Shown piece after piece: positions 1 through 12,640 of a DNA stretch of 64,000 nt. The translations under genes were made by a program, and so were the position numbers. The stretch comes from Setophaga petechia (lineage: Eukaryota; Chordata; Aves; Passeriformes; Parulidae), in NCBI GenBank assembly GCA_024362935.1, contig JANCRA010000066.1, positions 62,001 to 126,000 on the forward strand, written 5' to 3'. Below the pieces are notes generated by a model. The model was not told the DNA's origin. It worked only from the letters and a program-made list of their open reading frames with translations, and did not search any database. Numbering within the stretch: position 1 is the first letter of the stretch; each line of letters begins with the position of its first letter.

Positions 1-1195
1 GGTTTCTGACCATTGCTGCTCATCCAAACCCATCCTGGAGTGTCACAGCTGCCTGTGCACACCACAGCCCCAGCTGCAGCCTGAGGCTTTGTGTGAGAGG
101 CAGAGAAATGTGACTGAACAGGAGCAGGTTTCCAAGAATTCCCCATGCTTTGCTTTGTGCAAGGCTGAAATGCAGGATGTGTTTCTCTTACCCCAAGCAG
201 ATCTCCAGCAGCAATTGTAGGTGAATTACAAGAATTGCTGGGTTTAGGGAGGGCCCACAGAGACCTGTCCTTGGGCTTTGGGAGCTGGGGTATTTCTCCT
301 CAAAGAGCAAAAACAATAATAAAAACATCTGCGATTGAATTTTAGAGGTCTGGGCAGTGAAGCCAGACAAAAAAAGCCTCAAAAAAAGGGAACAGAATCT
401 TAGCAGAGAGGGAATCGATCACCAGAACATCCTCAGCAAGAGCTGCTGCTTCTGCCACTGTTTGCAGTCTTTAAATCAAGACTAATTTCTATTTTCATGT
501 GAGAAATTGAAGCTTCAGGACAAGTCCTGAGCCAGGTGCAGAAATGCCTGGGGGGTTCTGCAGCCTGGGTTTAGCAGGTCAGGCTTAGGCCCTGTGCTGG
601 GTCCTGGGCTCGGTGTCTGAGCATCTCTGAGGACCCTGTGGGCTTGTGGCAACACTTTTTGAGCCACCAATCTTTTCATGTTCCTGGAAATTCTGATTCC
701 AAAAAAACCAGCAGAGTTTTTGGCTGAAATCTGCAGCAGAGTTGTTTGGCTGAAATTCCCTGTCTGCAGTGCCCCATGAATAGGAGCAGCAGTGTTATCT
801 GGGTAAAACCAGTGTTATCTCTTAGTCTGGGGCAGAGAGGAGTTCCCAGGATAAATGCTGGCATAATTTCACTCCAGTTCATCACTGGTGGTGACTTTGA
901 AGAGCTTAAGGAGGCTCCTGCTCAACTCACAAAGCAAGAGCTGAGACCTGCAGGGGCTCCATGGGTTATTCTGCCCCTGGGCAAACAAACAACTTCTTGT
1001 GCCATGATCCTTTTCAATTTAATGCATTTTGGGGGATTCATTTTACAGTTCTGAGCCCCTTCCCTTAAACTCCAGGTGTGGGTGTAAGACTGACATCTGC
1101 TGGGGGGAGGAATGGGATCTTCCAAACTGACTTTTAGGAGAGAAAATAAAAACCAAACCCAAAAGTGACCAAAAACCCATGAAAAATAAAGGCAT
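1..1195. other. Upstream non-coding sequence, nothing recognised
   Basis: Mixed-composition DNA with short ORFs only. No gene, repeat family or RNA was recognised. By position it is upstream intron or 5' flank of HIVEP3. Confidence 0.5.
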
Positions 1196-1290
1196 TATGG
1201 GCTCACAGAATGGTTTGGGCTGGAAGGGACTTAAAGACCATGGGCAGGGACACCTTCCAAGGGACCATCCTGCTCATGTTGGACATTTCT
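1196..1290 (-). mobile_element. CR1 LINE 3' fragment
   Basis: cacagaatggtttgggctgg followed by a degraded first-person of the CR1 3' UTR signature (gggacttaaagaccatgggcaggg) on the complementary strand. Only about 95 bp are left. Confidence 0.75.
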
Positions 1291-1956
1291 CTGGTTTTGG
1301 GTGTGAGATCAGCGTTCTGCTCATCTTCCCAAGCATCCTCCCTGTGCCACCAGAGCAGGGCCATATTTGCAGGTCTCTTTGCCCATGAGTGAGCTCTAAA
1401 GGCTCAGAGAGGAAAATCCTACAAAGCTTTTGGAAACCCAAGGCTGTAATTTGAGTGAGCTCCTCTGTGGTGACCCAACCGCTCGGGTTCCTCAGGCCGT
1501 GCCCCCGTGGGTGTGGGGTGAGCAGCTCAGGAGGGCTCTGGGGTTTCCTGCAGCCCCAGGGATGATTCAGCACCTTGCAGGCAGCTCAGGTCGGGCTGGT
1601 TTGGGGTGTGGGAGCACCATCCTTGCAGCACCCCCTCCTGCAGCTCAGCCCCACATCCATGGAGCAGCACACGGAGCTGCTGCTGCCTGCACCAGGGAGG
1701 CTCCTGGGTGGAGACCCCGAGGGGCTGGAGCTCTCCTGGGGGAACCTGAGCCACCCTCAAGCTGTGCTCTGTGCAGGGTTTCCGAGCCCTGGGGCGCTGA
1801 CAGAGGTGTGGAACCACATCCTGCCCACGGCTCGGAGCCTCCCCGTGAGGAGGGAGTGACTGAGCTGCAGAGCTCCGAGAGAGCCAGGAGCCTCCTGCCC
1901 TGTCACACCATCAGCCCAGGGCAGCTTTGCTCCTCTGCCCCTCGTTTTCCCACCCT
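1291..1956. other. Non-coding GC-rich intron, nothing recognised
   Basis: Contains overlapping short ORFs on both strands without recognisable domains. No repeat family was identified. Confidence 0.4.
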
Positions 1957-2625
1957 GCCACTGGCTGGTCACTGCTTGGTCACTCCTTGGTCACCTGTTG
2001 GTCACTGGTTGGTCACCTGTTGGTCATTAATTGGTCATTGGTTGGTCAGTGGTTGATCACTGATTGATCACCACTTGATCACTGGCTGGTCACTGGTTAG
2101 TTATTGGTTGGTCACTGGATGGTCACTGGCTGGTCATTGGTTAGTCGCTGGATGGTCACTGGCTGGTCACTGGATGGTCACCGGTTGGTCACCAGTTGGT
2201 CACCAGTTGGTCATTGGTTGGTCTCCAGTTGATCAGTGGTTGGTCACTGGCTGATCACTGGTTGGTCACTGGTTGGTCACCTGTTGGTCATTGGTTGGTC
2301 ACCTGTTGGTCATTGGTTGGTCACTGGGTGGTCAGTGGTTGATCAGTGGTTGGTCACTGGCTGATCACTGGTTGGTCACTGGATGGTCGCCAGTTGGTCA
2401 CTGGTTGGTCATTGGTTGGTCTCCAGTTGATCAGTGATTGATCAGTGGTTGGTCAGTGCCTGATCATTGGTTGGTTACTGGTTAGTAATTGGTTGGTCAC
2501 TGGTTGGTCACTGGCTGGTCACTGGTTAGTCATTGGTTGGTCACCTGTTGGTAATTGGTTGGTCACTGGGTGGTCAGTGGCTGGTTACCAGTTTGTCACT
2601 GGTTGGTGACTGGTTGGTTCAGTGA
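1957..2625. repeat. 11-bp minisatellite (TTGGTCACTGG)
   Basis: About 60 degenerate copies of an 11-bp unit, TTGGTCACTGG, with variants TTGGTCACCTG and TTGATCAGTGG. Longer higher-order blocks recur, for example around 2220-2300 and 2335-2420. Confidence 0.95.
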
Positions 2626-2700
2626 CTGGGCACAATCTCAGTGTTCCTGCCCTGCCCCAGGGCTGGCACTGCCCAGGGTCCCTCTCCCTGTGCCCGCTGC

Positions 2701-3580
2701 TCTGTTTGAAGCCCTGAGCTCTCCCTGAAGCCCCCCTGCCCTGCCCTGCCCTGAGCTCTCCCTGTGTCAGGACCCAGCACATCCCTCTGGCTGTCCAGGA
2801 TGGCCAAGACCCTGCCAGGGGGCTCACAGACCCTGGCACAGGACCCAAGACACACCTGTGACTTTGATTATGACCCGTGAAGCAAATTACCAACCTTGTG
2901 TGAAGATCAGCAAGCCACAACAGTTTAAGTAGAATATTAGTGAAGTCATCACGGGGTGGAAAAGTAGATTTTAGGGGTTTTGGTATGGGGGTTCAGGGGG
3001 AAAGATGGAGGGAACTGGGTGTGTCCAGCCTTTCTCCTTCTTCTTCTTCTTGGCCTCCATCTTCTGCTGTGATGGTGGCACTTTGGGATTGGTTTAGAGT
3101 AGAAGCTCACTGTCTAACACAGGTGATGGGTATTGGGAAGTAATTGTAGACATTGCACACGTAGTTTTTAGTATAAAGACATAACACTGCCCTGGGGCAG
3201 GCAGAGTGCCTGGGACTGTCCTGCTGGACGGACCTTGGCAGGACAGGAGAAAATTTTTTATAGATAAGAAACAATAAACAACCTTGAGACTGAGAAATGA
3301 GGAGCCCTGACTCCTTCTTCAAGCACCAGGCTGGGAAAAGAGACTTTGTGACACATCTCGGGGTCACTGCGAGCAGCTAGAGATCCCAACATCCCTGCAG
3401 CCCCCTGCCCTGCCCTGAGCTCTCCCTGCAGCCCCCTGCCCTGCCCTGAGCTCTCCCTGCAGCCCCCTGCCCTGCCCTGAGCTCTCCCTGCTGCCCCCTG
3501 CCCTGCCCTGAGCTCTCCCTGCAGCCCCCTGCCCTGCCCTGAGCTCTCCCTGCAGCCCCCTGCCCTGCCCTGAGCTCCCC
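2701..3580. repeat. 31-bp minisatellite (CCCTGCCCTGAGCTCTCCCTGCAGCCC), split by an LTR
   Basis: Two short pieces of the array flank an inserted LTR: about two units at 2701-2764 and about six units at 3392-3580. The unit centres on CCTGAGCTCTCCCTGCAGCC. Confidence 0.9.
2765..3391 (+). mobile_element. Solo LTR (627 bp) with 6-bp target-site duplication
   Basis: The ends are TGTCAGGACC and TCCCAACA. It is flanked by the perfect duplication TCCCTG at 2759-2764 and 3392-3397. An AATAAA lies about 120 bp from the right end on the + strand, so the LTR is probably + oriented. A 6-bp duplication fits class II (ERVK-like) integration. A related, older copy lies at 33314-34447. No internal viral genes are present. 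Confidence 0.88.
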
Positions 3581-5394
3581 CAGTTCCCTCCCTCGGATCT
3601 GCCTGCTCGGGGGCTCTCAGGGCCCTCATCCCACCCCTCCCTGAGCCTGTCCCCGCTGCTGTGTCCCCTCGGTGACAGAAATGTCTCTGCAGGCACCAGA
3701 ACCCTCAGCTCCATGCAGAAACCCAGACCTGAGCTCTGCTCCGTGCCTGTCAGGGCCTGCAGCCGTCCTTTATTTGATGCTCAGGCATCAAGCAGGAATG
3801 CTGGCCCCTGGAGAGGGTTTTTTTTTAACGCTTTTAATTTTTTTTTTACCTTTCCTAAAGAGGCTGGAGGCAATTTCAGACTTGCCTCATGTCCAAACAT
3901 TGGTTTGCCCATGGGAGGAGAGGCAGAGGTCTTGTTCCAGCTCTGGCTGCTTGTCCACAGGGTGGATTTAACAGGGAATTGTCCCTGCCTGGACCCAAAC
4001 CCAAATTCTTTGGGATTACTGAGGGGTCCCTGTGCTCAGGGCTGGTTTGTAGCAGCCCCTTGAAGAAGGAGTTGCTGTTAAAGATTCAGGGCTGTGCTTG
4101 GTAAATGGTATTTGGGGACAAAAATAATATTGTTCTGCTCTGGGATACACCAGGAAAAGAACTGGGAATCCAGCCGGGAGGGTTCCTGGATTTCATCAAG
4201 GAATCTGAACAAAAAATCCAAAAACTCCTCGTGGCATTTCTCACACTGACCCAGCACAGTCAGAGGGGGCTGAGGATCCACTTTGCCAGCAGCTGATGGG
4301 TTTAAGTGTTTTTATTTGTTTTATTTATATATATTTTTTGAAGCAGCCACTTAATCTTAAATTCAGGTGTGTGGCTGCTTGTGGCCTTTGAAGAATTTCT
4401 TGTTTGCATTGAACTAATGGTTATTTTGGTGATCTCTCAGCTGTTCCATCAGAGATTTCATCCCAGGGAGGGTTTTTGAAGCATTCTTCTCCTCAGGGCT
4501 CTGCAGAGCAGGAGGATTTTTGGATCAGTAGCTGAGTACATGAGTAATTTCTGGCTCTGGGTTCTCTGCAAATCTCAGGTCTGTTTTTTTAATTTCTTAG
4601 AAAAAGGTAACACACATTTAAATAAATAAAACAGGTTGGATATGTTAAGAAAAATATTTGTCCATTTTTTCTTGACAGACACATTTAAATTCTTTTAAAA
4701 AATACCCCCAAACGAACGTTTTGAAGCCTATTTTTTATTGAGCCCCGTGCTAAGCTGAAGGAATGTGATCTCAGATTTCCTGGATGTCTCTCCACAGGGA
4801 TATATATCCACTATCTTTGCTAGGGATGGCTTAAAAAAATATTTATTTGCCTTAAAATCTTTAATATTTGACCTGCAGATCATTTTCTTGATGCCATTCC
4901 AGCTCTGAGCCCTGATGAGCTCAGCTGGGAAGTGCTGGGAGGTGTTTTCAAGGTATTTTTGGTCACCAGTGTGAGCTGGTTTCTAATTAAACAGAAGCTC
5001 ACACTTTATCTCATTAGAGACAGGACAACAAACGTGCACAGCACTGGCTGATCTTTGGGAATGGATTCCCTGAGTCTGGCAGGGTCAGAAAAGGGAGTTT
5101 TGTGTCACTGAATGGTCTCATTCTCCTGGTCTGCATGGAGGTGGCACTTGGCTCCTGGTTTGGATTTGTTGGGATGATTTATCCAGGCCCTGGATGGGAC
5201 CCAGCAGGTACAGCTGGAATATTGCCAGGAGGCACAGGGTGCACCTGGGACTGCTTTCCTTTGGGTTCAGGAGAAGCTATGGAACAGAACTTTGGACCTC
5301 AGTGGTGACTCTGGGGGTCACCTCTCAATTTGCTGCCTGCAGGTGCCTTCAGCAGTAAATATGGACAAAAAAAGGCCCCAAAATTGAGTTGTTT
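3581..5394. other. Non-coding intron, mostly unique
   Basis: AT-richer sequence, especially 4300-4900, without a recognised gene or repeat. It may contain old unrecognised repeats. Confidence 0.4.
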
Positions 5395-5640
5395 CTCATG
5401 AATTAAAGTTCTGGAATGTTCTGCCCGGGGAGGTGTGGAGTCACCATCCCTGGGGGTGTTTAACAAAGCCTGGATGTGGCACCGGGTGCCAGGGCTGAGT
5501 TGAGGGGTTGGGGCTGGGTTGGACTTGATGGTCTGGGAGGTCTCTTCCAACCCAGTGATTCTGGGAATTCTGTGATTCTGGGAATTCTGTGAATTCTGTG
5601 GTTCTGTCAATTCTGTCAATTCTATGATTCTGTCAATCCT
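5395..5640 (+). mobile_element. CR1 LINE 3' end with ATTCTGTG tail
   Basis: The element runs from gttctggaatgttctgcccg through ggacttgatggtctgggagg to a tail of ATTCTGTG/AATTCTGTG repeats at 5568-5640. This octamer tail is diagnostic of CR1, and it sets the orientation as +. Confidence 0.92.
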
Positions 5641-5760
5641 GTGGCTGCCCCAACCCTAGAAGGTCCCAGCCCAGGTTGGAAACAGCCTGGGGGAGTGGAA
5701 GGTGGATGAGCTTTAAATTCCCCCCAGCCCAAGCCATTCCATGGTTCCATGAATCCGTGC
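5641..5760 (+). mobile_element. Second CR1 3' fragment, directly adjoining the first
   Basis: A diverged CR1 3' UTR (ggtggatgagctttaaattc, then ccattccatggttccatgaa) directly follows the tail of the previous copy. It shares the same orientation. Confidence 0.7.
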
Positions 5761-7056
5761 CCAACTAAAAGTCCAGCAGGTGGATGCAGCAAACACAAAC
5801 CTTCCACATGAGCTCCTCCCTTGGTCTGTGGCCCCAAATGAAGATCCTGTTCCCACAGAGCAGGTGTGGGGTGAATCCTCCTGCTCATCCTTCACCCCAA
5901 TCCCCCTGGCAGCTGCTGGGGTGATCTCCCCGTGTGGCTCTGTCCTCCTGGGTGCATCTTCTTCCCATTTGGAGCCCTCAAACCCTTACAGGGATAAAGG
6001 GAAGGAAAACGACAGGAGGTGGCACTGTCTGAAGAAATGGAGCAAGGAAAAGGCAGCACCAGGATTCCTGGGTTTTAATCTGGCCTTTAAATCTTGGAAT
6101 GGCTGTTCCACCCCAGGCAGGAGCCTCCAGATTCTCACTTTGATATAGAATTGTTCAGTTCATGATTATTCCTTATCCTGCAGCTTTGCTGTACTCAGAT
6201 TTGTCCCACCAAAGCACAGAGCTCTTCCCCATCCAAATCCACCTCAGGTGTCCCAAAGAGCCACCCCAATCCACTGGAAGCAGAAGATGCTGGAAGAAAT
6301 ATTTGGCCAGGCTGGATCCCTGTGTAGGAGTCAGGAATTTCTGAGGGATGCAATGGGATTGAAAGGGTGGAGACTCCCTGGAGTGGAGGAGATCCTGTCT
6401 GGGGTTCTGAGCACGTGGAAAATCCTGCTCTGGGTTTTGTCCCGTGCCCCCAGCCGGTGCTGGTGCTGTGGATTCCTGAGGAACAGGTTTATGAGGGGAA
6501 AAACCAGAAGAGAGGGACACGCAGCCAATGGGGTTCCTACATAAATATTTGCCTTCATCTCCAAGAAGGATCTGTTAAGAAGAGGCCAATCACCTGGAAA
6601 TGACCCAAAACACGTTCTGCTGCTCGTTAAGCCCTGCCTGTTCCCTGGCACAAGGTGTGTTTTTGTATGAGCAGACAAGGCAGGTCTGTGAGCCGCGATG
6701 ACAGGGGAGCAAACACTGCCCAGACTTGACTCTGCCCTCCCTGCAGAGCTCCCGACATTCCCTCCACACTCAGCCATGCTTGCTCTCCCTTTCCTGTTCA
6801 ACAAATGCATTTCTTGATTTCGAGTTATTTGTGCTCTCCGTGTGCACTCCAGAGCTGCAAAACACCAGGTTTTCCCCCCTGGATCTGGTGTGGGGAACAG
6901 CAGGATTTTCCAGGGGGGACAGGAAAGTTCACACCCTTCCCAGCTGTCTGAAATGGGGATCTGTCTAGAATTGCCTAGAATTGGGATTTGGCTTGGAATT
7001 TTTAACCAGAATTGCACATGGAGGTGTGTGTGTGTGTGCACAGACAACTGCAGGAT
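5761..7056. other. Non-coding intron, nothing recognised
   Basis: No domain-bearing ORF and no repeat was recognised. A short TG run at 7025-7037 borders the AT-rich array. Confidence 0.4.
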
Positions 7057-9393
7057 AAAAATATATATATAAATAAATATATAAAATAAATATATACCAT
7101 AATATGCATCTATACATATAGATATATAAATAAATATATAAAAATAGATTTATGCTATAATATATATCTACACATATAGATATATAAAGAAATATATAAA
7201 AATGAATATATATGATAATATGCATCTATACATATAGATCTATAAATAAATATATAAAAATAGATTAATGCTATAATATATATCTACACATATAGATATA
7301 TAAATAAAAATATAAAAATAAATATATATGATAATATGCATCTATACATATAGATCTATAAATAAATATATAAAAATAGATTAATGCTATAATATATATC
7401 TACACATATAGATATATAAATAAAAATATACAAGATATAAATAAAAATAAATATATCTATATAAAATATAATATCTATATTCAAATATAGATATATAAAT
7501 AAATATATAAAAATAAATATATATGATAATATGCATCTATACATATAGATCTATAAATAAATATATAAAAATAGATTAATGCTATAATATATATCTACAC
7601 ATATAGATATATAAATAAATATATACAAGATATAAATAAAATAAATATTTCTATATAAAAATATAATATCTATATTAAAATATAGATATATAAACAAATA
7701 TATAAAAATAAATATATACAATAATATGCATCTATACATATAGATATATAAATAAATATATAAAAATAGATTTATGCTATAATATATATCTACACATATA
7801 GATATATAAATAAATATATACAATATATAAATAAAATATATATATAAATATAATATCTGTATTAAAATATAGATATATAAATAAATATATAAAAATAAAT
7901 ATATATGATAATATGCATCTATATATATAAATCTATAAATAAATATATAAAAATAGATTTACCCTATAATATATATCCACACATATAGATATATAAATAA
8001 ATATATAAAAATAAATATATACGATAATATGCATCTATACATATAGATCTATAAATAAATATATAAAAATAGATTTATGCTATAATATATATACACACAT
8101 ATAGATATATAAATAAAATATACAAGATATAAATAAAAATAAATATATCGGTATAAAAATATAATATCTATATTAAAATATAGATATATAAATAAATATA
8201 TAAAAATGAATATATATGATAATATGCATCTATACATATAGATATATAAATAAATATATAAAAATAGATTTATGCTATCATATATCTACACATATAGATA
8301 TATAAATAAAAATATACAAGATATAAATAAAAATAAATATCTCTATATAAAAATATAATATCTATATTAAAATATAGATATATAAATAAATATATAAAAA
8401 TGAATATATATGATAATATGCATCTATACATATAGATATATAAATAAATATATAAAAATAGATTTATGCTATAATATATCTACACATATAGATATATAAA
8501 TAAAAATATACAAGATATAAATAAAAATACATATATCTATATAGAAATATAATATCTATATTAAAATATAGATATATAAATAAATATATAAAAATGAATA
8601 TACACGATAATATGCATCTATACATATAGATATATAAATAAATATATAAAAATAGATTTATGCTATAATATATATAAACATTTAGATATATAAATAAATA
8701 TATACAAGATATAAATAAAAATAAATATATCTATATAAAAATATAGTATCTATATTAAAATATAGATATATAAATAAATATATAAAAATAAATATATATG
8801 ATAATATGCATCTATACATATAGATCTATAAATAAATATATAAAAATAGATTTATGCTATAATATATATACACATATGGATATATAAATAAATATATATA
8901 AGATATAAATAAAAATAAATATATCTATATTAAAATATAATTTCTATATTAAAATATAGATATATAAATAAACATATAAAAATAGATTTATGCTATAATA
9001 TATATCTACACACATATATATAAATAAATATATACAAGATATAAATAAAAATAAATATATCTATATTAAAATATAATTTCTATATTAAAATATAGATATA
9101 TAAATATATAAAAATAAATATATACAATAATATGCATCAATACATATAGATATATAAATAAATATATAAAAATAAATATATACGATAATATGCATCTATA
9201 CATATAGATATATAAATAAATATATAAAAATAGATTCATGCTATAATAAATATACACATATAGATATATAAATAAATATATACAATATATAAATAAAAAT
9301 AAATATATCTATATAAAAATAAAATATCTATATTAAAATATAGATATATAAATAAATATATAAAACATATACAGTAATATATACATTTTAAAA

Positions 9394-9470
<77 letters not shown>

Positions 9471-9480
9471 CAATATATAC
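7057..9480. repeat. 2.4-kb AT-rich complex tandem array
   Basis: Tandem units of roughly 105 bp and 185-205 bp are built from recurring blocks: gcatctatacatatagat, tttatgctataatatata, atctacacatatagatat, and tacaagatataaataaaa. G and C are nearly confined to these blocks. The array ends in (AAAT)n at about 9393-9437 and (AT)n at 9437-9467. ORFs across it are low-complexity Ile/Tyr strings and not genes. Confidence 0.95.
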
Positions 9481-11279
9481 AGTATATAAATAGCCACAGT
9501 ATCCTTTGGAAATGAGGGGTTGGGTAAGGAAAAACTCCACCTCGTGCAGCTGGCTCTGCATTCCCTGGTGAATCCCTTTCCAGCAGCTCCACCTTGCCTG
9601 GGAAAATATTTACCTGGAGAAAAGCTGTGTTAATTAACCCAACCACGGAGTGGGAGCACAGCAGGGGCTTTGTGGGGCTGAGGGTGGCACTGGGGACAGG
9701 CAGGGACTTGCTCAGGGTGTCAAATTCAGATTTCTGGGTTTGTCACCGTTTATGTTGTGTGACAAAATGTAAATGAATGTCAGGATCGAGGCTCTGGAAA
9801 AGGGAGATTTCCAGCCTGGAGAGAGGATCAGCAACTCTGGGTTTGCCTGTAGGAAATAAATGGATTATTTATTTCTATTTCTGCCTTTCATTGAGGGTAG
9901 GGAAAAGCCCCATTGCCTTTGGTCCTGAATCAGCTGGGAAAGTTTCCTTGTTGAATTTCCACTGGGATTCCAATTATTTTTTTCATTTAAACAGAAATCT
10001 TTCAGCATCTCCTCTGTATATTTAATTAAATAAGATCCAGACTGGCACAACACAACACGGTGTGTTGTTGCTGTGTCCAGAAAGTGGAAAATCTGATTTA
10101 TTCTGATAAATCAGAGTGCAGGAATTCCCAAACCAAAAAAAAAAATTCTAAGGAAAAATGCTTTTGCACCATCCTAATGGAGGGAATTTATAATATATTT
10201 GTATTTTTACAGTACCTTCCATTCTTTAGAGCACTGAGGAACTTGGTTAACACAAAGCTGGAATTCCAAAGCTGGAATTCTGTCCATGAGGAGAGGGCAG
10301 CCTTGTGTGGTACTGCAGGGAAAAGGAAAATTCCTGCTCCTCCCTCCTGCATCCAAAGCAGACTGGCAGCTTTTTGTGGTATCAGCTGGAAGGATCCCTT
10401 CAGTGGGGCTGAACAATAATCTCAGAGTCGGTTTTAATTCCATTCTGTTTAAATCTTATTGCGCTTTGCTTAATTGCTTCTCCTTTGTCGTTAACGAGAC
10501 AAAGAGCAGTTTGTAAGGGAAAAATTGTCGAGCAGCAGAGCTGGAATTTGCATGTTAAAAGTTTCCTTTTTTTATTGTTTTCATTGCCTTCCAGTCCCTC
10601 GTTTGGTTTTGTTCAGTCCTACAGAGCTGCTGTGCCCTGCAGGTGACATCGCCAGCCTGGCTGTGTCCTGCCAGGGCATCCTTAGGGAAAACTCCCCTGG
10701 ATCATGCCCAGGAAGGCTCTGCACGGGCAGGACCAGCCCTGCTCACACGTGGATGGGGCAGAGCCTCCCTGCCCCAGCCCTCCAGCAGCCTGGGCACTTC
10801 TGCAAGCTGCCAAAAGGGTCCCTCTCTCAGGATATTTGCAAAACACACCGAAATTCCTCGTTTTTCCCCATTTTTTCCATGGATTTCCTCCAGCTCCCAC
10901 AGCAACCAACGGTCAGGAAAGCAGGGACTGAGCCAAACAATGCAACCATGGCACTTCTTGGGAGTTTTTTTCTTGGTTTTTTTTCCCAGTTATTTTCTTT
11001 AGTGAATCCTGAGGGGAATGCTACTCTCAGGAAGCCCTGAAATGCCAAATGAAGGAAAGGAAATGATATTAATTCAGCTGGAGGAAACTTGGGAAAAGCT
11101 GCTCCTCCCTGGTGTTCCCCCGCTGTGGAGAGCCAGCAAAGGCTGAGTTACTACGAGCTGAAAAGGGCACATTTGCAACTTTACTGCAGAGCTTTCCCAT
11201 GTCCTTGTTGGAACAAACCTCCCAGGGAAGCGCTGGAATCTCAGCCCTGGAAGTGCTCAGAAAATGAGCGGCCATGGGC
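9481..11279. other. Non-coding intron, nothing recognised
   Basis: Unique-looking sequence with several short ORFs lacking recognisable domains. An AT-rich segment lies around 9840-10230. Confidence 0.4.
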
Positions 11280-11284
11280 TTTGG

Positions 11285-11929
11285 TGTCTTGGTTTGGAAA
11301 GCCAGGTGTCTGCTAAGGAAGGCAGGAGCCTCCCCTGAAATGGAGAATGCAAACCCCCTCCCTCCAAATTGCTATAAATTTTAAATTAAGGGGCTCTCAG
11401 GCAAAAAATATGGGAGCAGGAAATAACAGTTCTTTCATAGGGAAGAAAATAAAAGGATAAAATAAACCATGCAGTGAACTAAAGCAACACTGGCAGAGTC
11501 AGAGCCCAAGCTGACACCCTGTGGGTCAGGCTGGTGGCAGCAGTGCCATTGGAATTGTGGCTCAGCCCTCCTGCAGGGTCAGGGCTGGTTCTGCTGGAGC
11601 AGGGATCCTGGAGAAAGGTGCAGTCTCTGCCTCTGAAGATGCAGGGCAAGAGGCAGCTGCTGTTCCTCTGGGCAATGCAGTGCAGGAGCCGTGCTGGTGT
11701 TCCAGAATCTCCAGATTCTATCCGGGTAGGAATGCTTGGCTCCTCCCTCTGGGCTCCCATCTCCCAATGGGATGCTGTAGTTCTTATCAGCCCTGCAGGG
11801 ACATTCCAGAGCTGTTATCAGGAGGTGTTTCCCCAGCTGTGGAAGAGATAAGGAAAACTGCCCACTGAACAGAAGCCAACTGCCATCCAGATGGCAAATA
11901 GAACACAATTTGCTTGATAATCCAGGACA
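11285..11929. mobile_element. Solo LTR, family A copy 1 (645 bp), 5-bp duplication
   Basis: The ends are TGTCTTGG and CCAGGACA, imperfect inverted terminal repeats of each other. It is flanked by the perfect duplication TTTGG at 11280-11284 and 11930-11934. Near-identical copies lie at 36193 and 43004. A 5-bp duplication is typical of ERVL-type elements. AATAAA motifs near 11455-11470 are too far left to fix orientation. It carries no viral genes. Confidence 0.9.
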
Positions 11930-11934
11930 TTTGG

Positions 11935-12329
11935 AAACATGGTAGGATAGGGTGGAAGGCTGGACTTGTCCTGGAGAGCTTTTCCAACATTAATAATTTG
12001 TTGTTTCTGTGGAAATGCTGCAGGAGTTACATGGGCTGGTGTGGGGTCTGGATCCTGGGTGGTCAAATCCTTGTGGATAAAGTGCTGGGGAATATTTTGG
12101 GAATGGGGCTTTGCTCGTTTTTGCCACAGCCATGAGGTCCCTGCCGCTGCCTCCTGGCTGCCCTCGGCTCTGCTTTGGGGAGTCATTCACTGCCATCCCA
12201 CCGGTGTGACTGCAGCCCTCCTGCTGCTCCAGGAATTGTTCTCCTGGATTCCTGGGGAGAGGAGGCTCCAAATTGGTCCCTCACGGACAGCTCAGCCCAG
12301 GTGTGTGAGCAGCAGCCGTACCTGAGGCT
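11935..12329. other. Non-coding intron, nothing recognised
   Basis: Short stretch between an LTR and a CR1. No gene was recognised. Confidence 0.4.
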
Positions 12330-12640
12330 GGCTGGGCTTCATTCAGGGCAGAGGAGATCTGAGAAGGGCTGGGACAAAGGTGGGGGCTGCTTGAGCTCTG
12401 CTTCCCTCCCTGAGGGCTGGAATACTGGTTGGATATCAGGAAAAGGTTTTTACAGAAAGGGTGATAAAGTTCTGGAATGTTCTGCCCGGGGAGGTGGTGC
12501 AGTCCCCATCCCTGGGGGTGTTTGACAAAGCCTGGATGTGGCACTGGGTGCCAGGGTTGAGTTGAGCTGTTGGGGCTGGGTTGGACTCGATGAGCTTGAA
12601 GGTCTCTTCCAACCCAGAGGTTCTGGGAATCTCTGCTGGG
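12330..12640 (+). mobile_element. CR1 LINE 3' part
   Basis: Reads gttctggaatgttctgcccg, tttgacaaagcctggatgtg and tgggttggactcgatgagct in CR1 sense order, with upstream CR1 sequence (ggttggatatcaggaaaagg). It is the same subfamily as the copies at 5395 (+) and 48500 (-). Confidence 0.9.

Noticed and set aside
11479..11760. Conserved minus-strand ORF shared with 36309-36671 and 43201-43482
   Set aside because: The three copies lie within near-identical solo LTRs. Sequence sharing follows from LTR homology and not from coding selection. No viral protein domain was recognised.
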